Source: Pseudonocardia halophobica (GTDB taxonomy: Bacteria > Actinomycetota > Actinomycetes > Mycobacteriales > Pseudonocardiaceae). From it: a DNA stretch of 64,000 bases. The stretch covers positions 23,397 to 87,396 of the forward strand of contig NZ_BSFQ01000032.1 of assembly GCF_027922425.1 (NCBI RefSeq). Reading direction: 5' to 3'. Positions 54,834-63,707 of this stretch are shown piece after piece. Made by a program: the position numbers and the translations under genes. The notes under the pieces are model-generated. The model searched no databases. It saw only the letters and a program-made list of their open reading frames with translations, and was not told the DNA's origin. The number at the start of each line of letters is the position of its first letter. Positions within the stretch are counted from its first letter, which is position 1.

Positions 54834-55598
54834 TCAGACGAACTCGGTCCCTCCGTCGACGACGACCGTTTGGCCGGTGATCATTCGAGACGCATCGGAC
54901 GCGAGGAAGACCGCTGAGCCGCAGATGTCTGCTGAGGTGATCCTTCGTGGGATGGATTGGCTCGCGATGGTCTTCTCGACCGCCTCCGGGCGTGCCGAGT
55001 CTCGTGGAATCCCCGTCTCGACCGAGCCGGGCATGATCGCGTTGACCGTCACCCCGGACGAGCCGAGCTCGCGCGCCAGCGAGCGCGTCATGCCGACCAG
55101 GGCGGCCTTCGACGTGACGTAGTGGAGGTAGTTCGGTCGCCCACCTAGGACCGTCGCCGAGGAGATGTTGATGATCCTTCCGGCCTGCTGTCGGCGCATG
55201 ACCGGGGCGACGGCCTGACAGCACAGGAACGCCCCGGTCACGTTCACGTCCATGACGGTCCTCCATTCCGCGGAGTCGATTTCCTCGAACGGTCGCATGA
55301 TGAGCGAAGAGAACACGGCCGCGCCGTTGACCAGTACGTCGATGCGACCGAACTCGCCCACGGCGGCCTCCAGCATGCTCTGCACGGCGCCCTCGTCCGT
55401 GACGTCCACCCCGACGCCTAGTGCGACTCCGCCCCCATCGCAGAGCTCGGTCGCGACGTTCTTCGCGTTCGCCTCGTTCAGGTCGGCGACCACCACCTGA
55501 GCGCCTGCCTCGGCGAACGAGCGGGCGAACTCGCTGCCGATGCCCTGGCCCGACCCCGTGATGATCGCGGTCTTGCCCGTCAGAACCTCACTCGCCAT
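54834..55598 (-). CDS. Short-chain dehydrogenase/reductase
   Basis: A 254-residue classical SDR. The cofactor motif TGSGQGIGSEFA is near residue 15, VNGAAVFSS near 91, the catalytic Ser in IINISSATVLGG near 142, Tyr/Lys in HYVTSKAALVGM near 159 and the C-terminal GQTVVVDGGTEFV. An AAGGAAGG site precedes the ATG. It is encoded 30 bp upstream of the iclR-type gene, which implies co-transcription. The substrate is unknown. Confidence 0.87.
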   Translation of the reverse strand: MASEVLTGKTAIITGSGQGIGSEFARSFAEAGAQVVVADLNEANAKNVATELCDGGGVALGVGVDVTDEGAVQSMLEAAVGEFGRIDVLVNGAAVFSSLIMRPFEEIDSAEWRTVMDVNVTGAFLCCQAVAPVMRRQQAGRIINISSATVLGGRPNYLHYVTSKAALVGMTRSLARELGSSGVTVNAIMPGSVETGIPRDSARPEAVEKTIASQSIPRRITSADICGSAVFLASDASRMITGQTVVVDGGTEFV

Positions 55599-55636
55599 GA
55601 ATGGTGCCTTCCTTGATGTCTGTCGGCGGGGCTCTG

Positions 55637-55665
55637 TTGACCTGCCCCGCTCGGGTGCCTACTGT
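55637..55665 (+). promoter_or_regulatory. Putative promoter of the flavoprotein/module 3 operon
   Basis: TTGACC (55637-55642), a 17-bp spacer and TACTGT (55660-55665). It lies 71 bp before the ATG at 55736, in the divergent region shared with the SDR-iclR unit. Confidence 0.55.
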
Positions 55666-55666
55666 G

Positions 55667-55686
55667 CCATCTGTTCGACAGGATGG
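55667..55686 (+). promoter_or_regulatory. Putative IclR operator
   Basis: An imperfect palindrome, CCATCTGT and ACAGGATGG around TCG, overlaps the predicted start of transcription. It differs from the two dispersed palindromes in this window and appears only here, consistent with control by the local IclR protein. The link is inferred from position. Confidence 0.45.
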
Positions 55687-55735
55687 ACAAGAGTTCCGCA
55701 AGTCCGAACAGTCAGTTCACTGAGGGAGTGTGGCG

Positions 55736-57340
55736 ATGCCGACTAGCTACGACGGTGTGATCGTCGGAGCGGGACACCACGGTTTGATCCTGGGGACCTA
55801 TCTCGCCAAGCTCGGTCTCCGGATCGCGATCGTCGAGCGGCGGCTCCAGTACGGCGGGGGGCTGAGCACGACCGAGCCCGGGCCGCCCGGCTTCTACCAG
55901 AACCCGCATTCGATCAACCACTTCAACATCACCGAGTCGCCGTGGTATCGCGATCTGGGCCTGTCGGAATCGGTGCGTTACGTGACGCCGCAGTACGAGT
56001 TCGCGCAGCCTCACCTGGACGGCACTTCGCTCGTCATCTCCCGCGACGTGGAGGAGACGATCGCGTCGATCGCGAGGTTCTCGAATAAGGACGCGGAGAC
56101 GTTCCGGGAGTGGAACCTCCGCGCCGAGCGGATCAGCGACGCCATCTTTCTGGCGGAGCGCTACTCGGAGCCGCTCCCGGAGAAGGAGCGGGATGCGCTG
56201 CTGTCACAGAGTGCGCTCGGCCGGGACTTCTTGGAGATCATCGAGCGTCAGCCGCTCGAGCTGGTCAAGGACCTGTTCGAGCACGAGAAGGTACAGCTGC
56301 TCATGCTGTTCAAGCTCTCGCTGTTCGGCACCGTCCTTTACGACGCGGTGACGAAGCGGAGCCCGATGGGCGCCGCGGTGCGCGGCTTCGACCTCTCGGC
56401 GGGCTACCAGGTCTGCGTCGGCGGGAGCTGGAACCTCGCCCGAGGGTTGATGGAGGAGTTCATCCGCTCCGGTGGCCACTTCGTGAACAAGGCCGAGGTC
56501 GAGCGCATCATCGTCGACGGCGGTCGGGCCACGGGTGTCCAGCTGGCCGATGGTACGACGGTCGGTGCTGGGCAGTTCGTCGCGAGCTGTGTCGACGTCC
56601 CGCAGACCTGGAACAAGCTCGTGGGACGGGAGCAGCTGCCCGCCGAGTTCCTCCGCAAGGTCGACGGCTTCAAGCACACGGCCTGGGGGCTCTTCGGGGT
56701 CCACCTCGCGCTGACCGAGGCGCCGCGGTACGTGGGATCAGAGTTCAACCCCAACATCAACCACGCACTGAAGTACAACATCGGTGCGGAGACGATGGAG
56801 GAGCTGTTCACGCTGCACCAGCAGGTCGCGGAGGGACGAGTCCCGGACCTGGTGTCGTTCGGCTCCGGAAGCATCACGCAGTTCGACCCCTCCCAGGCGC
56901 CGAAAGGTGGCAGCACCGCCTACGCCTGGTACGCGGTTCCCTACGCCCCGGGCGGCGATCCCGAGAACATCGAGCCGCTCAAGGCCGAGATCACGCAGAA
57001 GATCATCGCCAAGTGGCGCGAGTACGCGCCCAACCTCACCGACGACACCATCGTCGACGCATGGTGCTACACGCCGAACGACTACACCAAGGAAATCGTC
57101 AATATGGTCGACGGTGACATCTTCGTCGGCTCACTCGCCGGCGACCAGACCATGTGGAACCACTTCGGGTACCGGACCCCCATCCCCAACCTCTACATGG
57201 CGGGTTCGGCGACGCATCCCGGCGGCGGGATCTCCGGTGGTGCCTCCTACATCGTGTCCGGGATCATCGCCGAGGACCTCGGCCTCATGCCCTGGTGGAC
57301 GCCGGTCGAGGTCCGCAAGGCGATGGAGGCGGCTCAGTGA
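55736..57340 (+). CDS. FAD-dependent oxidoreductase, phytoene desaturase-like
   Basis: A 534-residue NAD(P)/FAD-binding flavoprotein of the CrtI/phytoene-desaturase-like group. The dinucleotide motif YDGVIVGAGHHGLILGTYL is at the N-terminus, VERRLQYGGGLSTTE near residue 37 and the C-terminal FAD loop NLYMAGSATHPGGGISGGAS near 483. Proteins of this group desaturate or oxidise diverse substrates; no carotenoid genes are nearby. ATG at 55736 lies nine bases after GAGGGA; an in-frame GTG two codons earlier is possible. It overlaps the Pht5-like gene by four bases and heads the 55.7-62.4 kb gene string. Confidence 0.83.
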   Translation: MPTSYDGVIVGAGHHGLILGTYLAKLGLRIAIVERRLQYGGGLSTTEPGPPGFYQNPHSINHFNITESPWYRDLGLSESVRYVTPQYEFAQPHLDGTSLVISRDVEETIASIARFSNKDAETFREWNLRAERISDAIFLAERYSEPLPEKERDALLSQSALGRDFLEIIERQPLELVKDLFEHEKVQLLMLFKLSLFGTVLYDAVTKRSPMGAAVRGFDLSAGYQVCVGGSWNLARGLMEEFIRSGGHFVNKAEVERIIVDGGRATGVQLADGTTVGAGQFVASCVDVPQTWNKLVGREQLPAEFLRKVDGFKHTAWGLFGVHLALTEAPRYVGSEFNPNINHALKYNIGAETMEELFTLHQQVAEGRVPDLVSFGSGSITQFDPSQAPKGGSTAYAWYAVPYAPGGDPENIEPLKAEITQKIIAKWREYAPNLTDDTIVDAWCYTPNDYTKEIVNMVDGDIFVGSLAGDQTMWNHFGYRTPIPNLYMAGSATHPGGGISGGASYIVSGIIAEDLGLMPWWTPVEVRKAMEAAQ

Positions 57341-58320
57341 GTCGGCTGGGTGTCACGTTCGCGTGCCAGCAGTACGACCGGATGCAGGCCCTGGCGGACG
57401 GCACCGTGGAGGTGCGCGGCGTCGACCTGAACTTCCTGCCGCTGCCGGTCGAGGAGACCTTCTACCGGATGATGCGTTTCCGCGAGTTCGACGCCGCGGA
57501 GATGTCCCTCTCCAGCTTCCTCATGACGGCACCCGACGGGCCGTTCGTCGCGATCCCGGTGTTCCCGTCACGCTCCTTCCGCCACAGCGGCGTGTACGTC
57601 CGCGAGGACTCGACGGCGCGGACCCCGGGTGACCTGACGGGCGGCCGGATCGGTGTCCCGGAGTTCCAGATGACGGCCGCGGTCTGGATCCGCGGCATCT
57701 TCGAGGAACGCCACGGCTTGCCCATGACGAAGGTGAGCTACCGGACCGGGGGTTTGGAGAGCCCCGGCCGCACCGAGAAGGTGGAGCTCTCGCTACCGGC
57801 CGAGTTCGACGTCGTTCCGCTCGCGGCGGACCGTACCCTCACCCAGGCGCTGATCGACGGTGAGATCGACGCGCTGTACTCAGCGCGGACACCGAGCGCG
57901 ATGGGGCCCGCCGGTCCGCTGCGCAGGCTGTTCGACGACCCGGAGAGCGTCGAACAGCAGTATCTGGCCGGCACGGGGATCTTCCCGATCATGCATGTCG
58001 TGGTGATCCGGCGCGACGTGTACGAGCGCCAGCCGTGGCTCGCGCAAGAGCTCTACCGGGCGTGTTCTCTGAGCAAGGAGATCGCCCGCGCGAAGCTGTC
58101 CGAGCTGGCCGCACTCACCTCGATGCTGCCCTGGCCCTACCCGCAGGACGCCTTCATGCAGCAGCATCTGGGCGCCGACTGGTGGTCCTACGGCTACGAG
58201 GCCAACGCCGCGACGCTCGAGACGTTCACGCGCTACTCCCGCAGCCAGGGGCTCGCCGTCCAAGCCCCCGAGCCTGCACATCTCTTCGCCCCCGAGACGC
58301 TCGAGACGTTCGTCATCTGA
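57337..58320 (+). CDS. 4,5-dihydroxyphthalate decarboxylase (Pht5)-like, binding-protein-fold protein (copy 2)
   Basis: A 327-residue paralogue of the protein at 45073, again without a signal peptide. Shared landmarks are VDLNFLPLPVEETFYRM near residue 28, PVFPSRSFRHSGVYVR near 70, GGRIGVPEFQMTAAVWIRG and QYLAGTGIFPIMHVVVI near 208. The GTG start overlaps the flavoprotein gene. As for copy 1, decarboxylation of an aromatic acid is the family-based guess, and ligand binding without catalysis is the alternative. Confidence 0.75.
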   Translation: MSRLGVTFACQQYDRMQALADGTVEVRGVDLNFLPLPVEETFYRMMRFREFDAAEMSLSSFLMTAPDGPFVAIPVFPSRSFRHSGVYVREDSTARTPGDLTGGRIGVPEFQMTAAVWIRGIFEERHGLPMTKVSYRTGGLESPGRTEKVELSLPAEFDVVPLAADRTLTQALIDGEIDALYSARTPSAMGPAGPLRRLFDDPESVEQQYLAGTGIFPIMHVVVIRRDVYERQPWLAQELYRACSLSKEIARAKLSELAALTSMLPWPYPQDAFMQQHLGADWWSYGYEANAATLETFTRYSRSQGLAVQAPEPAHLFAPETLETFVI

Positions 58321-58386
58321 TGCCGGCGGGTCCGTCCCGCTCACACGACCGCCTCCGGGCGGCCCCACCTCACAAAGGAGTCAGCA

Positions 58387-59535
58387 GTGGCCAACGGCTT
58401 GTCCACTCGCGCAGACGAACTGCGCGACGCCCGGCACCCGGTATTCAGCGAACGGAAAGTACGCCTGGGAACGTTCGGGACGAACGTCAGCGGCGGCTGT
58501 GCGATGTCCACGGTCGACGGTGTGTTCGACGGCAGCTGGGATGCCGGCCTCAGCCTGGCTCGGCTCGCCGACGATATGGACTTCGAAGCCATCGTGCCCG
58601 TCGGCCGCTGGCGCGGGTTCGGAGGCGAGACCAACTTCAACGGAGAGCAGCAGGAGCCCTACGCCTGGGCCGCCGGAGTGGGCGCAGCGACGGAGAAGGC
58701 GGGGGTCTTCGTCACCTCGCACGTGCCTACTGTGCACCCGCTCTTCGCCGCGAAGCAGCTCACGACCATCGACCACATCTCCCACGGTCGTGCCGCGCTC
58801 AACATCGTCGCCGGATGGAACTCCGACGAGATGGCTATGTTCGGCATCGAGCAGCGCCCCCACGACGAGCGGTACGACGTCGCCCAGGAGTGGGTCGACG
58901 TGATGATCAAGCTGTGGGAGCACGACGGACCGATCGACTTCCAGGGCAAGTACTTCGACCTGAAGAAGGCCGAGATCTCTCCCGGCCCCGTTCAGCGACC
59001 CCGCCCGGTGCTCATGAACGCCGGAGGCTCGGGCGCAGGGATGCACTTCGGCGCCCGCAACTGCGACGTGATCTTCGTGCAGCCCGGCCTCGGTGAACAG
59101 CCGATCGAGGAGGTGAAGGCGAAGATCGACACGTTCAAGAAGCTCGCGCGCGACGAGTACGGCCGCGAGATCCTCGTCTGGACACTCGCCTACGTCGTCC
59201 AGGAGGACACGGAAACGGAGGCCAGACGCTTCCTCGACCACTACGTCCAGGAGAAGGGTGACTGGACCGGGGCGGAGAACCTCGTGCGCAGCATGGGCAT
59301 CGGCGACAACCAGTCGATCCCTGCCGAAGTCATGGAGGCGATGAAGTACCACTTCATCGCCGGTTGGTCAGGACGTCCCATCGTGGGCACGAGCGAGATC
59401 GTCGCGGAGAAGCTGATCGAGCTCGCCGACATCGGCGCCGACGGCGTCCTCCTCTCCTGGCCCCGATACCTGGAGGACATGGCCAAGTTCCAAGAACAGA
59501 CCCTTCCACTCCTCGTCGAGGCAGGTGCTCGCTGA
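58387..59535 (+). CDS. LLM-class flavin-dependent monooxygenase (module 3)
   Basis: A 382-residue FMNH2-dependent luciferase-like protein. Seen are VRLGTFGTNVSGGCAMSTVD, HVPTVHPLFAAKQLTTIDHI, LNIVAGWNSDEMAMFGIEQ near residue 138 and VLMNAGGSGAGMHFGARN near 208. The GTG start has AAAGGAG upstream. It overlaps the aldehyde dehydrogenase gene (TGATG). Order here is LLM-ALDH-LigM, whereas module 1 is LigM-LLM-ALDH. Confidence 0.87.
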   Translation: MANGLSTRADELRDARHPVFSERKVRLGTFGTNVSGGCAMSTVDGVFDGSWDAGLSLARLADDMDFEAIVPVGRWRGFGGETNFNGEQQEPYAWAAGVGAATEKAGVFVTSHVPTVHPLFAAKQLTTIDHISHGRAALNIVAGWNSDEMAMFGIEQRPHDERYDVAQEWVDVMIKLWEHDGPIDFQGKYFDLKKAEISPGPVQRPRPVLMNAGGSGAGMHFGARNCDVIFVQPGLGEQPIEEVKAKIDTFKKLARDEYGREILVWTLAYVVQEDTETEARRFLDHYVQEKGDWTGAENLVRSMGIGDNQSIPAEVMEAMKYHFIAGWSGRPIVGTSEIVAEKLIELADIGADGVLLSWPRYLEDMAKFQEQTLPLLVEAGAR

Positions 59536-61013
59536 TGCGAACCGAGGCAGAAAACCAGAAGCGCGTCTCCGAGCTGCTCGCCCGAGAGTGGCGCATGCTC
59601 GTCAACGGCGAGCTCGTCCCGGCACCCGAGGGGCGCACCCTCGAAGTGACCAGCCCGTTCACCGAGCAGGTCATCGCCTCCGTGCCGGACGCGACGACCG
59701 ACCAGGTCGAAGAGGCCGTACAGCACGCCGACGCTGCATTCCCGGAGTGGCGTGACCGCGGCCCCGTCGCACGCGCCGAGCTCGTCCGCAAGCTCGCAGA
59801 CGTCGTCGAAGAGCACCTCGACGACCTCGCCCTGCTCGACGCGATCGACGGCGGCGCTCAGATTCGGGTGATGGCGGGCGACGTTCGCGCTGCGGCAACG
59901 ATCGCGCGGTACTTCGCAGGCCTGGCCCTGGAGATCAAGGGCGAGTCGGTGCCTGCGACACCCACCGGCGTCCACTTCACCTCCCGCATGCCCTGGGGCG
60001 TGGTAGCCAAGATCATTCCCTTCAACCACCCGCTCCTGTTTGCCGTAAGGAACATCGCGGCCCCCCTGGTGGCGGGTAACTGCGTCATCCTCAAGCCTTC
60101 CGAGATCACGCCGCTGTCCGCGCTTCTCCTCGCGGAGCTGGCGAAGGACGTCTTCCCGCCCGGTGTGTTCCAGATCGTGCTCGGGAACGGACCTGACGTG
60201 CCCCGCACCCTCGTCCGGCACCCGCTGATCAACCGCATCGGCTTCACCGGGAGCGAGCCGACCGGGCAGAGCATCCTGCGCGACACCGCCGACACCGGTT
60301 TCAAGGAGGTGACGGTCGAGCTCGGTGGCAAGAACGCGCTCATCGCCTTCCCTGACGCGGACCCGGCCAAGGTCGCGGCGGGCGCGGTCAAGGGCATGAA
60401 CTTCACCTGGTCCGGGCAGTCCTGTGGGTCCACCTCACGACTGCTGGTGCACGAGTCCATCGCGGACCAGGTGCTCAAGGAGATCGGAGCGCTACTGGCC
60501 CGCCACACGATCGGCAGCCCCCTCGATCCGGAGATGGACCAGGGCCCGCTGGTCAGCAAGAGGCAGTACGAGAAGGTCCTGGACTTCATTGCCCGGGCCA
60601 CCGACGACGGCGCTGTCGTTGCCGCCGGAGGCGGACGGCCCGCCGAGTACGACACCGGCTACTTCATCGAGCCGACCATCCTCGACAACGTCGACCCGGC
60701 GTCGCACGTCGCGACCGAGGAGATCTTCGGCCCGGTCCTCTCGGTCATCAGATGGGGTGACGCGGACGACCCGGTGGCGATCGCGAACTCCGTCCGGTTC
60801 GGGCTCACCGGCAGTGTCTACACCAACGACCTGCGGGTCGCGCACCGCACCGCCCAGCGGCTCGAGACGGGGACGGTGTGGATCAACGACGCCGGCCCGC
60901 ACTACCTCGGCATGCCGTTCGGCGGATTCAAGTCCTCCGGCCTCGGTCGCGAGGAGTCGCTCGACGAGCTGCTGAGCTACACGCAGCTCAAGTCGATTCA
61001 CGTCCTGACCTGA
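59535..61013 (+). CDS. Aldehyde dehydrogenase (module 3)
   Basis: A 492-residue ALDH-superfamily enzyme, paralogous to that at 26360. The cofactor site PFNHPLLFAVRNIAAPLV is near residue 160, catalytic Glu in VTVELGGKNALIAF near 258, catalytic Cys in SGQSCGSTSRLLVHE near 293, and MPFGGFKSSGLGREES near the end. It probably oxidises a semialdehyde produced by the LLM enzyme to its acid. It is followed 14 bp later by LigM homologue 3. Confidence 0.9.
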   Translation: MRTEAENQKRVSELLAREWRMLVNGELVPAPEGRTLEVTSPFTEQVIASVPDATTDQVEEAVQHADAAFPEWRDRGPVARAELVRKLADVVEEHLDDLALLDAIDGGAQIRVMAGDVRAAATIARYFAGLALEIKGESVPATPTGVHFTSRMPWGVVAKIIPFNHPLLFAVRNIAAPLVAGNCVILKPSEITPLSALLLAELAKDVFPPGVFQIVLGNGPDVPRTLVRHPLINRIGFTGSEPTGQSILRDTADTGFKEVTVELGGKNALIAFPDADPAKVAAGAVKGMNFTWSGQSCGSTSRLLVHESIADQVLKEIGALLARHTIGSPLDPEMDQGPLVSKRQYEKVLDFIARATDDGAVVAAGGGRPAEYDTGYFIEPTILDNVDPASHVATEEIFGPVLSVIRWGDADDPVAIANSVRFGLTGSVYTNDLRVAHRTAQRLETGTVWINDAGPHYLGMPFGGFKSSGLGREESLDELLSYTQLKSIHVLT

Positions 61014-61027
61014 GGAGGACCACAACG

Positions 61028-62380
61028 ATGGCAGGCGAGAGCCTCGAAGCCAAGATCGCTCGACTGGGTGGCCCCGTCCGCATGCTGCGGCATGCTCCGC
61101 ACGGGCCGTTCAAGTCCAAGTACCCGCTCGTGCACTCGAACTGGCAGGAGGAGCAGGAGGCCATCTCGAAGACGGCCGTCCTGTTCGACCAGTCCCACCA
61201 CATGACCGATGTCCGCTTCCGCGGCCCCGACGTCACCAGGCTGTTGACAGACACTGGGACCAACAGCTTCGCCACCTACGGCCCTGGTAAGGCGAAGCAT
61301 CTCGTGGTGTGTACCGAGGACGGCCTCATGGTCGGCACGACCGTGCTGTTCGGCCTCGGCAAAGAGGAAGCGAGCCTGGTCGGACCTGCAGGAGCCGCCA
61401 ACTGGGTGCAGTTCCAGGCAGAGACCGGAGGCTATAACGTCGAGGTCCTACGCGACGAGCGCACCGAGGACAACGTCACCGGCCGTCGGCTCTACCGGTA
61501 CGAGATCGGTGGCCCCGAAGCATGGAACATCCTCGAGAAGGTGAACGGGGGAGCTCTGCCCTTCCCCAAGTTCTTCACCATGACGGAGCTGACGATCGCC
61601 GGCCGCCGCGTGCAGGGCCTGTTCCACACCGTCATCGGGAAGCCTGGCTCCGACTCGAAGGGCATGGAGATCTTCGGGCCGGCCGAGGACGGGCCTGCCG
61701 TGCTGGACGCGCTGCTCACGGCGGGCGCGGAGTTCGGACTGGTCCGCGCAGGTGGCATCGCCTACTACACAGGAGCCACAGAAACGGGCTACCCGGCCCA
61801 GCCTCTGCCCGCCATCTACACCAGCGAACGCACGAAGGCGTTCCGGGAGTGGCTGCCTGGTGACTGGTACGAGGGGAAGCTGTCGATCGGCGGCAGCTAC
61901 GCATCCGAGGACGTCGAGGACTACTACGTCTCCCCGTACGACTTCGGATACGGACACCTCGTGCGGTTCGACCACGACTTCATCGGCCGCGAGGCGCTCG
62001 AGAGAGACGTGGACCGCCCGCACCGCAAGAAGGTGTGGCTCATCTGGAACGACGACGACGTCGTCGATACCTACCGCAGCTCACTGTTCGACGGGGAGAA
62101 CCGAGCGAAGTCGCTGGAGACGCCGCTCCCGAGATACGCCCGTGTGCCAGCCGATGCCGTGATGATCGGCGATCGCCGGGTCGGAATGTCGACCATGGCC
62201 GCCTACACCGTGAACTTCGGCTGCTGGTTCTCCGTCGCCTTCCTCGACGAGGCCGAGGCCCGCGACGGCGCCGAGGTCACCCTGCTGTGGGGCGAGGAGG
62301 ACGGAGGTACCGGCAAGCGGAACGTCGAATACCACCGGCAGCGGCCCATCCGGTGCACGGTCCGGACCGAACGCCGCTGA
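61028..62380 (+). CDS. LigM-like tetrahydrofolate-dependent demethylase (homologue 3)
   Basis: A 450-residue GcvT-fold protein of the LigM group, close to homologue 1 (same N-terminal pattern of ESLxAKxA and M-L-R near residue 20). Motifs are SNWQEEQEAISKTAVLFDQS near 37, ANWVQFQAETGGY near 123, LPAIYTSERTKAFREWLPG near 259 and RFDHDFIGREALE near 314. GAGGAGG precedes the ATG by 11 bases. Operator site E begins two bases after its stop. Three diverged copies in one island suggest different methylated substrates or successive demethylations. Confidence 0.85.
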   Translation: MAGESLEAKIARLGGPVRMLRHAPHGPFKSKYPLVHSNWQEEQEAISKTAVLFDQSHHMTDVRFRGPDVTRLLTDTGTNSFATYGPGKAKHLVVCTEDGLMVGTTVLFGLGKEEASLVGPAGAANWVQFQAETGGYNVEVLRDERTEDNVTGRRLYRYEIGGPEAWNILEKVNGGALPFPKFFTMTELTIAGRRVQGLFHTVIGKPGSDSKGMEIFGPAEDGPAVLDALLTAGAEFGLVRAGGIAYYTGATETGYPAQPLPAIYTSERTKAFREWLPGDWYEGKLSIGGSYASEDVEDYYVSPYDFGYGHLVRFDHDFIGREALERDVDRPHRKKVWLIWNDDDVVDTYRSSLFDGENRAKSLETPLPRYARVPADAVMIGDRRVGMSTMAAYTVNFGCWFSVAFLDEAEARDGAEVTLLWGEEDGGTGKRNVEYHRQRPIRCTVRTERR

Positions 62381-62381
62381 C

Positions 62382-62410
62382 TTGACAGGTATGACTGCCT
62401 AAAGAACAGT
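62382..62410 (+). promoter_or_regulatory. Promoter with GACAGG-type operator (site E) before the class II aldolase gene
   Basis: TTGACA (62382-62387), a 17-bp spacer and a weak AACAGT (62405-62410). The right arm of the repeat is degenerate (GACAGG-N4-ACTGCC), but the whole 29-bp block aligns base by base with site C, including the TAAA after the repeat. Confidence 0.55.
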
Positions 62411-62448
62411 GCCACGTAAGGAAACCGGATCGATGGAGGAGGCGGTTC

Positions 62449-63180
62449 ATGGGGGTGTCGGCGCTGCCGTCGGAGCTGGCGGCAGACCTGGTAGCGGCCA
62501 ATAGAATCCTGGCCATGGAGGGAGTGGTCGACGCGTTCGGGCACGTCAGTGTCCGTCATCCGGACGACGCGAACGTCTACGTGATCGGTCGCTCGCTCAG
62601 TCCGGAGCAGATGACCGCGGGTGACCTGCAGGCGTTCTTCCTCGACGGCGAACGCGCCGATGACGACGACCGCGTGCCCTACGCGGAGCGGGCGATTCAC
62701 GGGGCGGTATACGAGGCTCGCCCGGACGTCGCGGCGATCTGCCACAACCATTCGCCCTCGGTGATCCCGTTCGGTGTCACCGGTGTCCCGCTGAGGCCCA
62801 TACTGCACACGGCCGCACTGCTCGGGGCGGATGTTCCGGTTTGGGACATCCGCGACGGCGACGGGGACACGGACATGCTGGTGCGCTCGATGGCGTCCGG
62901 GCGCTCACTGGCGACGGCGCTGGGCACTGCTCGGGTGGCCTTGATGCGTGGACACGGGAGCGTGGTAGCGGGGCGGAGCCTGCGGGAGATCGTCACGACC
63001 GCGATCTACATGGAGCAGAACGCTGCCCTACAGCTGCAGGCCATGGCGCTGGGGCAGGTCACGTACCTGACCGATGGTGAGATCGAGCGCGCGGGCGAGA
63101 TGCTGCGCAGTCCGGTGGCGATCGATCGAGCTTGGGCCTGCTGGGCCGGTCGGGCGGCGATGGCGAACCAAGCAGGATAG
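62449..63180 (+). CDS. Class II aldolase/adducin-family protein
   Basis: A 243-residue zinc-dependent aldolase-fold protein. Zinc ligands can be placed in AAICHNHSPSVIPFG (near residue 100) and ALMRGHGSVVAGRSL (near 166), with the start LAMEGVVDAFGHVSVRHPDD. Besides sugar-phosphate aldolases this fold includes decarboxylases for hydroxy-carboxymuconic semialdehydes and dihydroxyphthalates; the GHVSVR start fits that group. It lies under operator site E, directly after module 3. A decarboxylation or retro-aldol step late in the pathway is plausible. Confidence 0.85.
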   Translation: MGVSALPSELAADLVAANRILAMEGVVDAFGHVSVRHPDDANVYVIGRSLSPEQMTAGDLQAFFLDGERADDDDRVPYAERAIHGAVYEARPDVAAICHNHSPSVIPFGVTGVPLRPILHTAALLGADVPVWDIRDGDGDTDMLVRSMASGRSLATALGTARVALMRGHGSVVAGRSLREIVTTAIYMEQNAALQLQAMALGQVTYLTDGEIERAGEMLRSPVAIDRAWACWAGRAAMANQAG

Positions 63181-63707
63181 CCGGCGCCCGGGCCGACACT
63201 CGGCCTTCCGCTTCGGCAGCATCTGAGGCACGCTCCCGAGGCCCGATGCTCAGCACGCTGAGCATCGGGCCTGGAGAGGGTTGTCGGGAAGTGCGCGACG
63301 AGGCGCGACGACAGGCTGCTCGAGCTGCTCTAATGCCTCTCGGCCCGCGCCGCCGCGGCCGCCGGCGACCGGGTGGCCGGCGCCCAGGCCGCCGCCGCGC
63401 TCGCCCCCGCGGCCGGCGCACCGGCCGCGGGGAGTGGAATGGTCGGTCTTGGTTCGGTGGCCGACCACCTGACCATGGCCGAGACTGTTAACGGGGCCGG
63501 GAGCTGGCGCTGAGCGAGTCGTGCTTTGAAGGTGCTTTGCCTGAAGCGACAGTCCGGTCGGATTCGCGTGGCCGCCGGGCGGCCGCCGTGGGGGCTGACT
63601 CCAGCCTGAGTCCGACCGGCCCCCGGAACCTCAGGCGGGGCGGCGCCGGATCGGGGTGGTCGCCGAGCTGGTGGGCGAACCGGATCGCCGACACCGCCTG
63701 CTCAGGG
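63181..63707. other. Intergenic next to the IS3-type element, with an orphan operator
   Basis: The stretch contains palindrome site 4 and then low-complexity, Ala- and Pro-rich sequence with only spurious frames. A frame read near 63330-63510 ends ...VADHLTMAETVNGAGSWR and might be the remains of a gene, but I cannot assign it. Confidence 0.35.
63241..63270 (+). promoter_or_regulatory. Operator-like palindrome (site 4), 14-bp arms, no downstream gene
   Basis: The GATGCTCAGC and GCTGAGCATC core (63245-63266) is extended on both sides by GCCC/GGGC, giving perfect 14-bp arms around AC. ATCTGAGGCAC ends 13 bp before the core, exactly as at site 3. No intact gene follows before the IS3-type element at about 63708. 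The perfect hairpin could also terminate the aldolase transcript. Confidence 0.6.
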
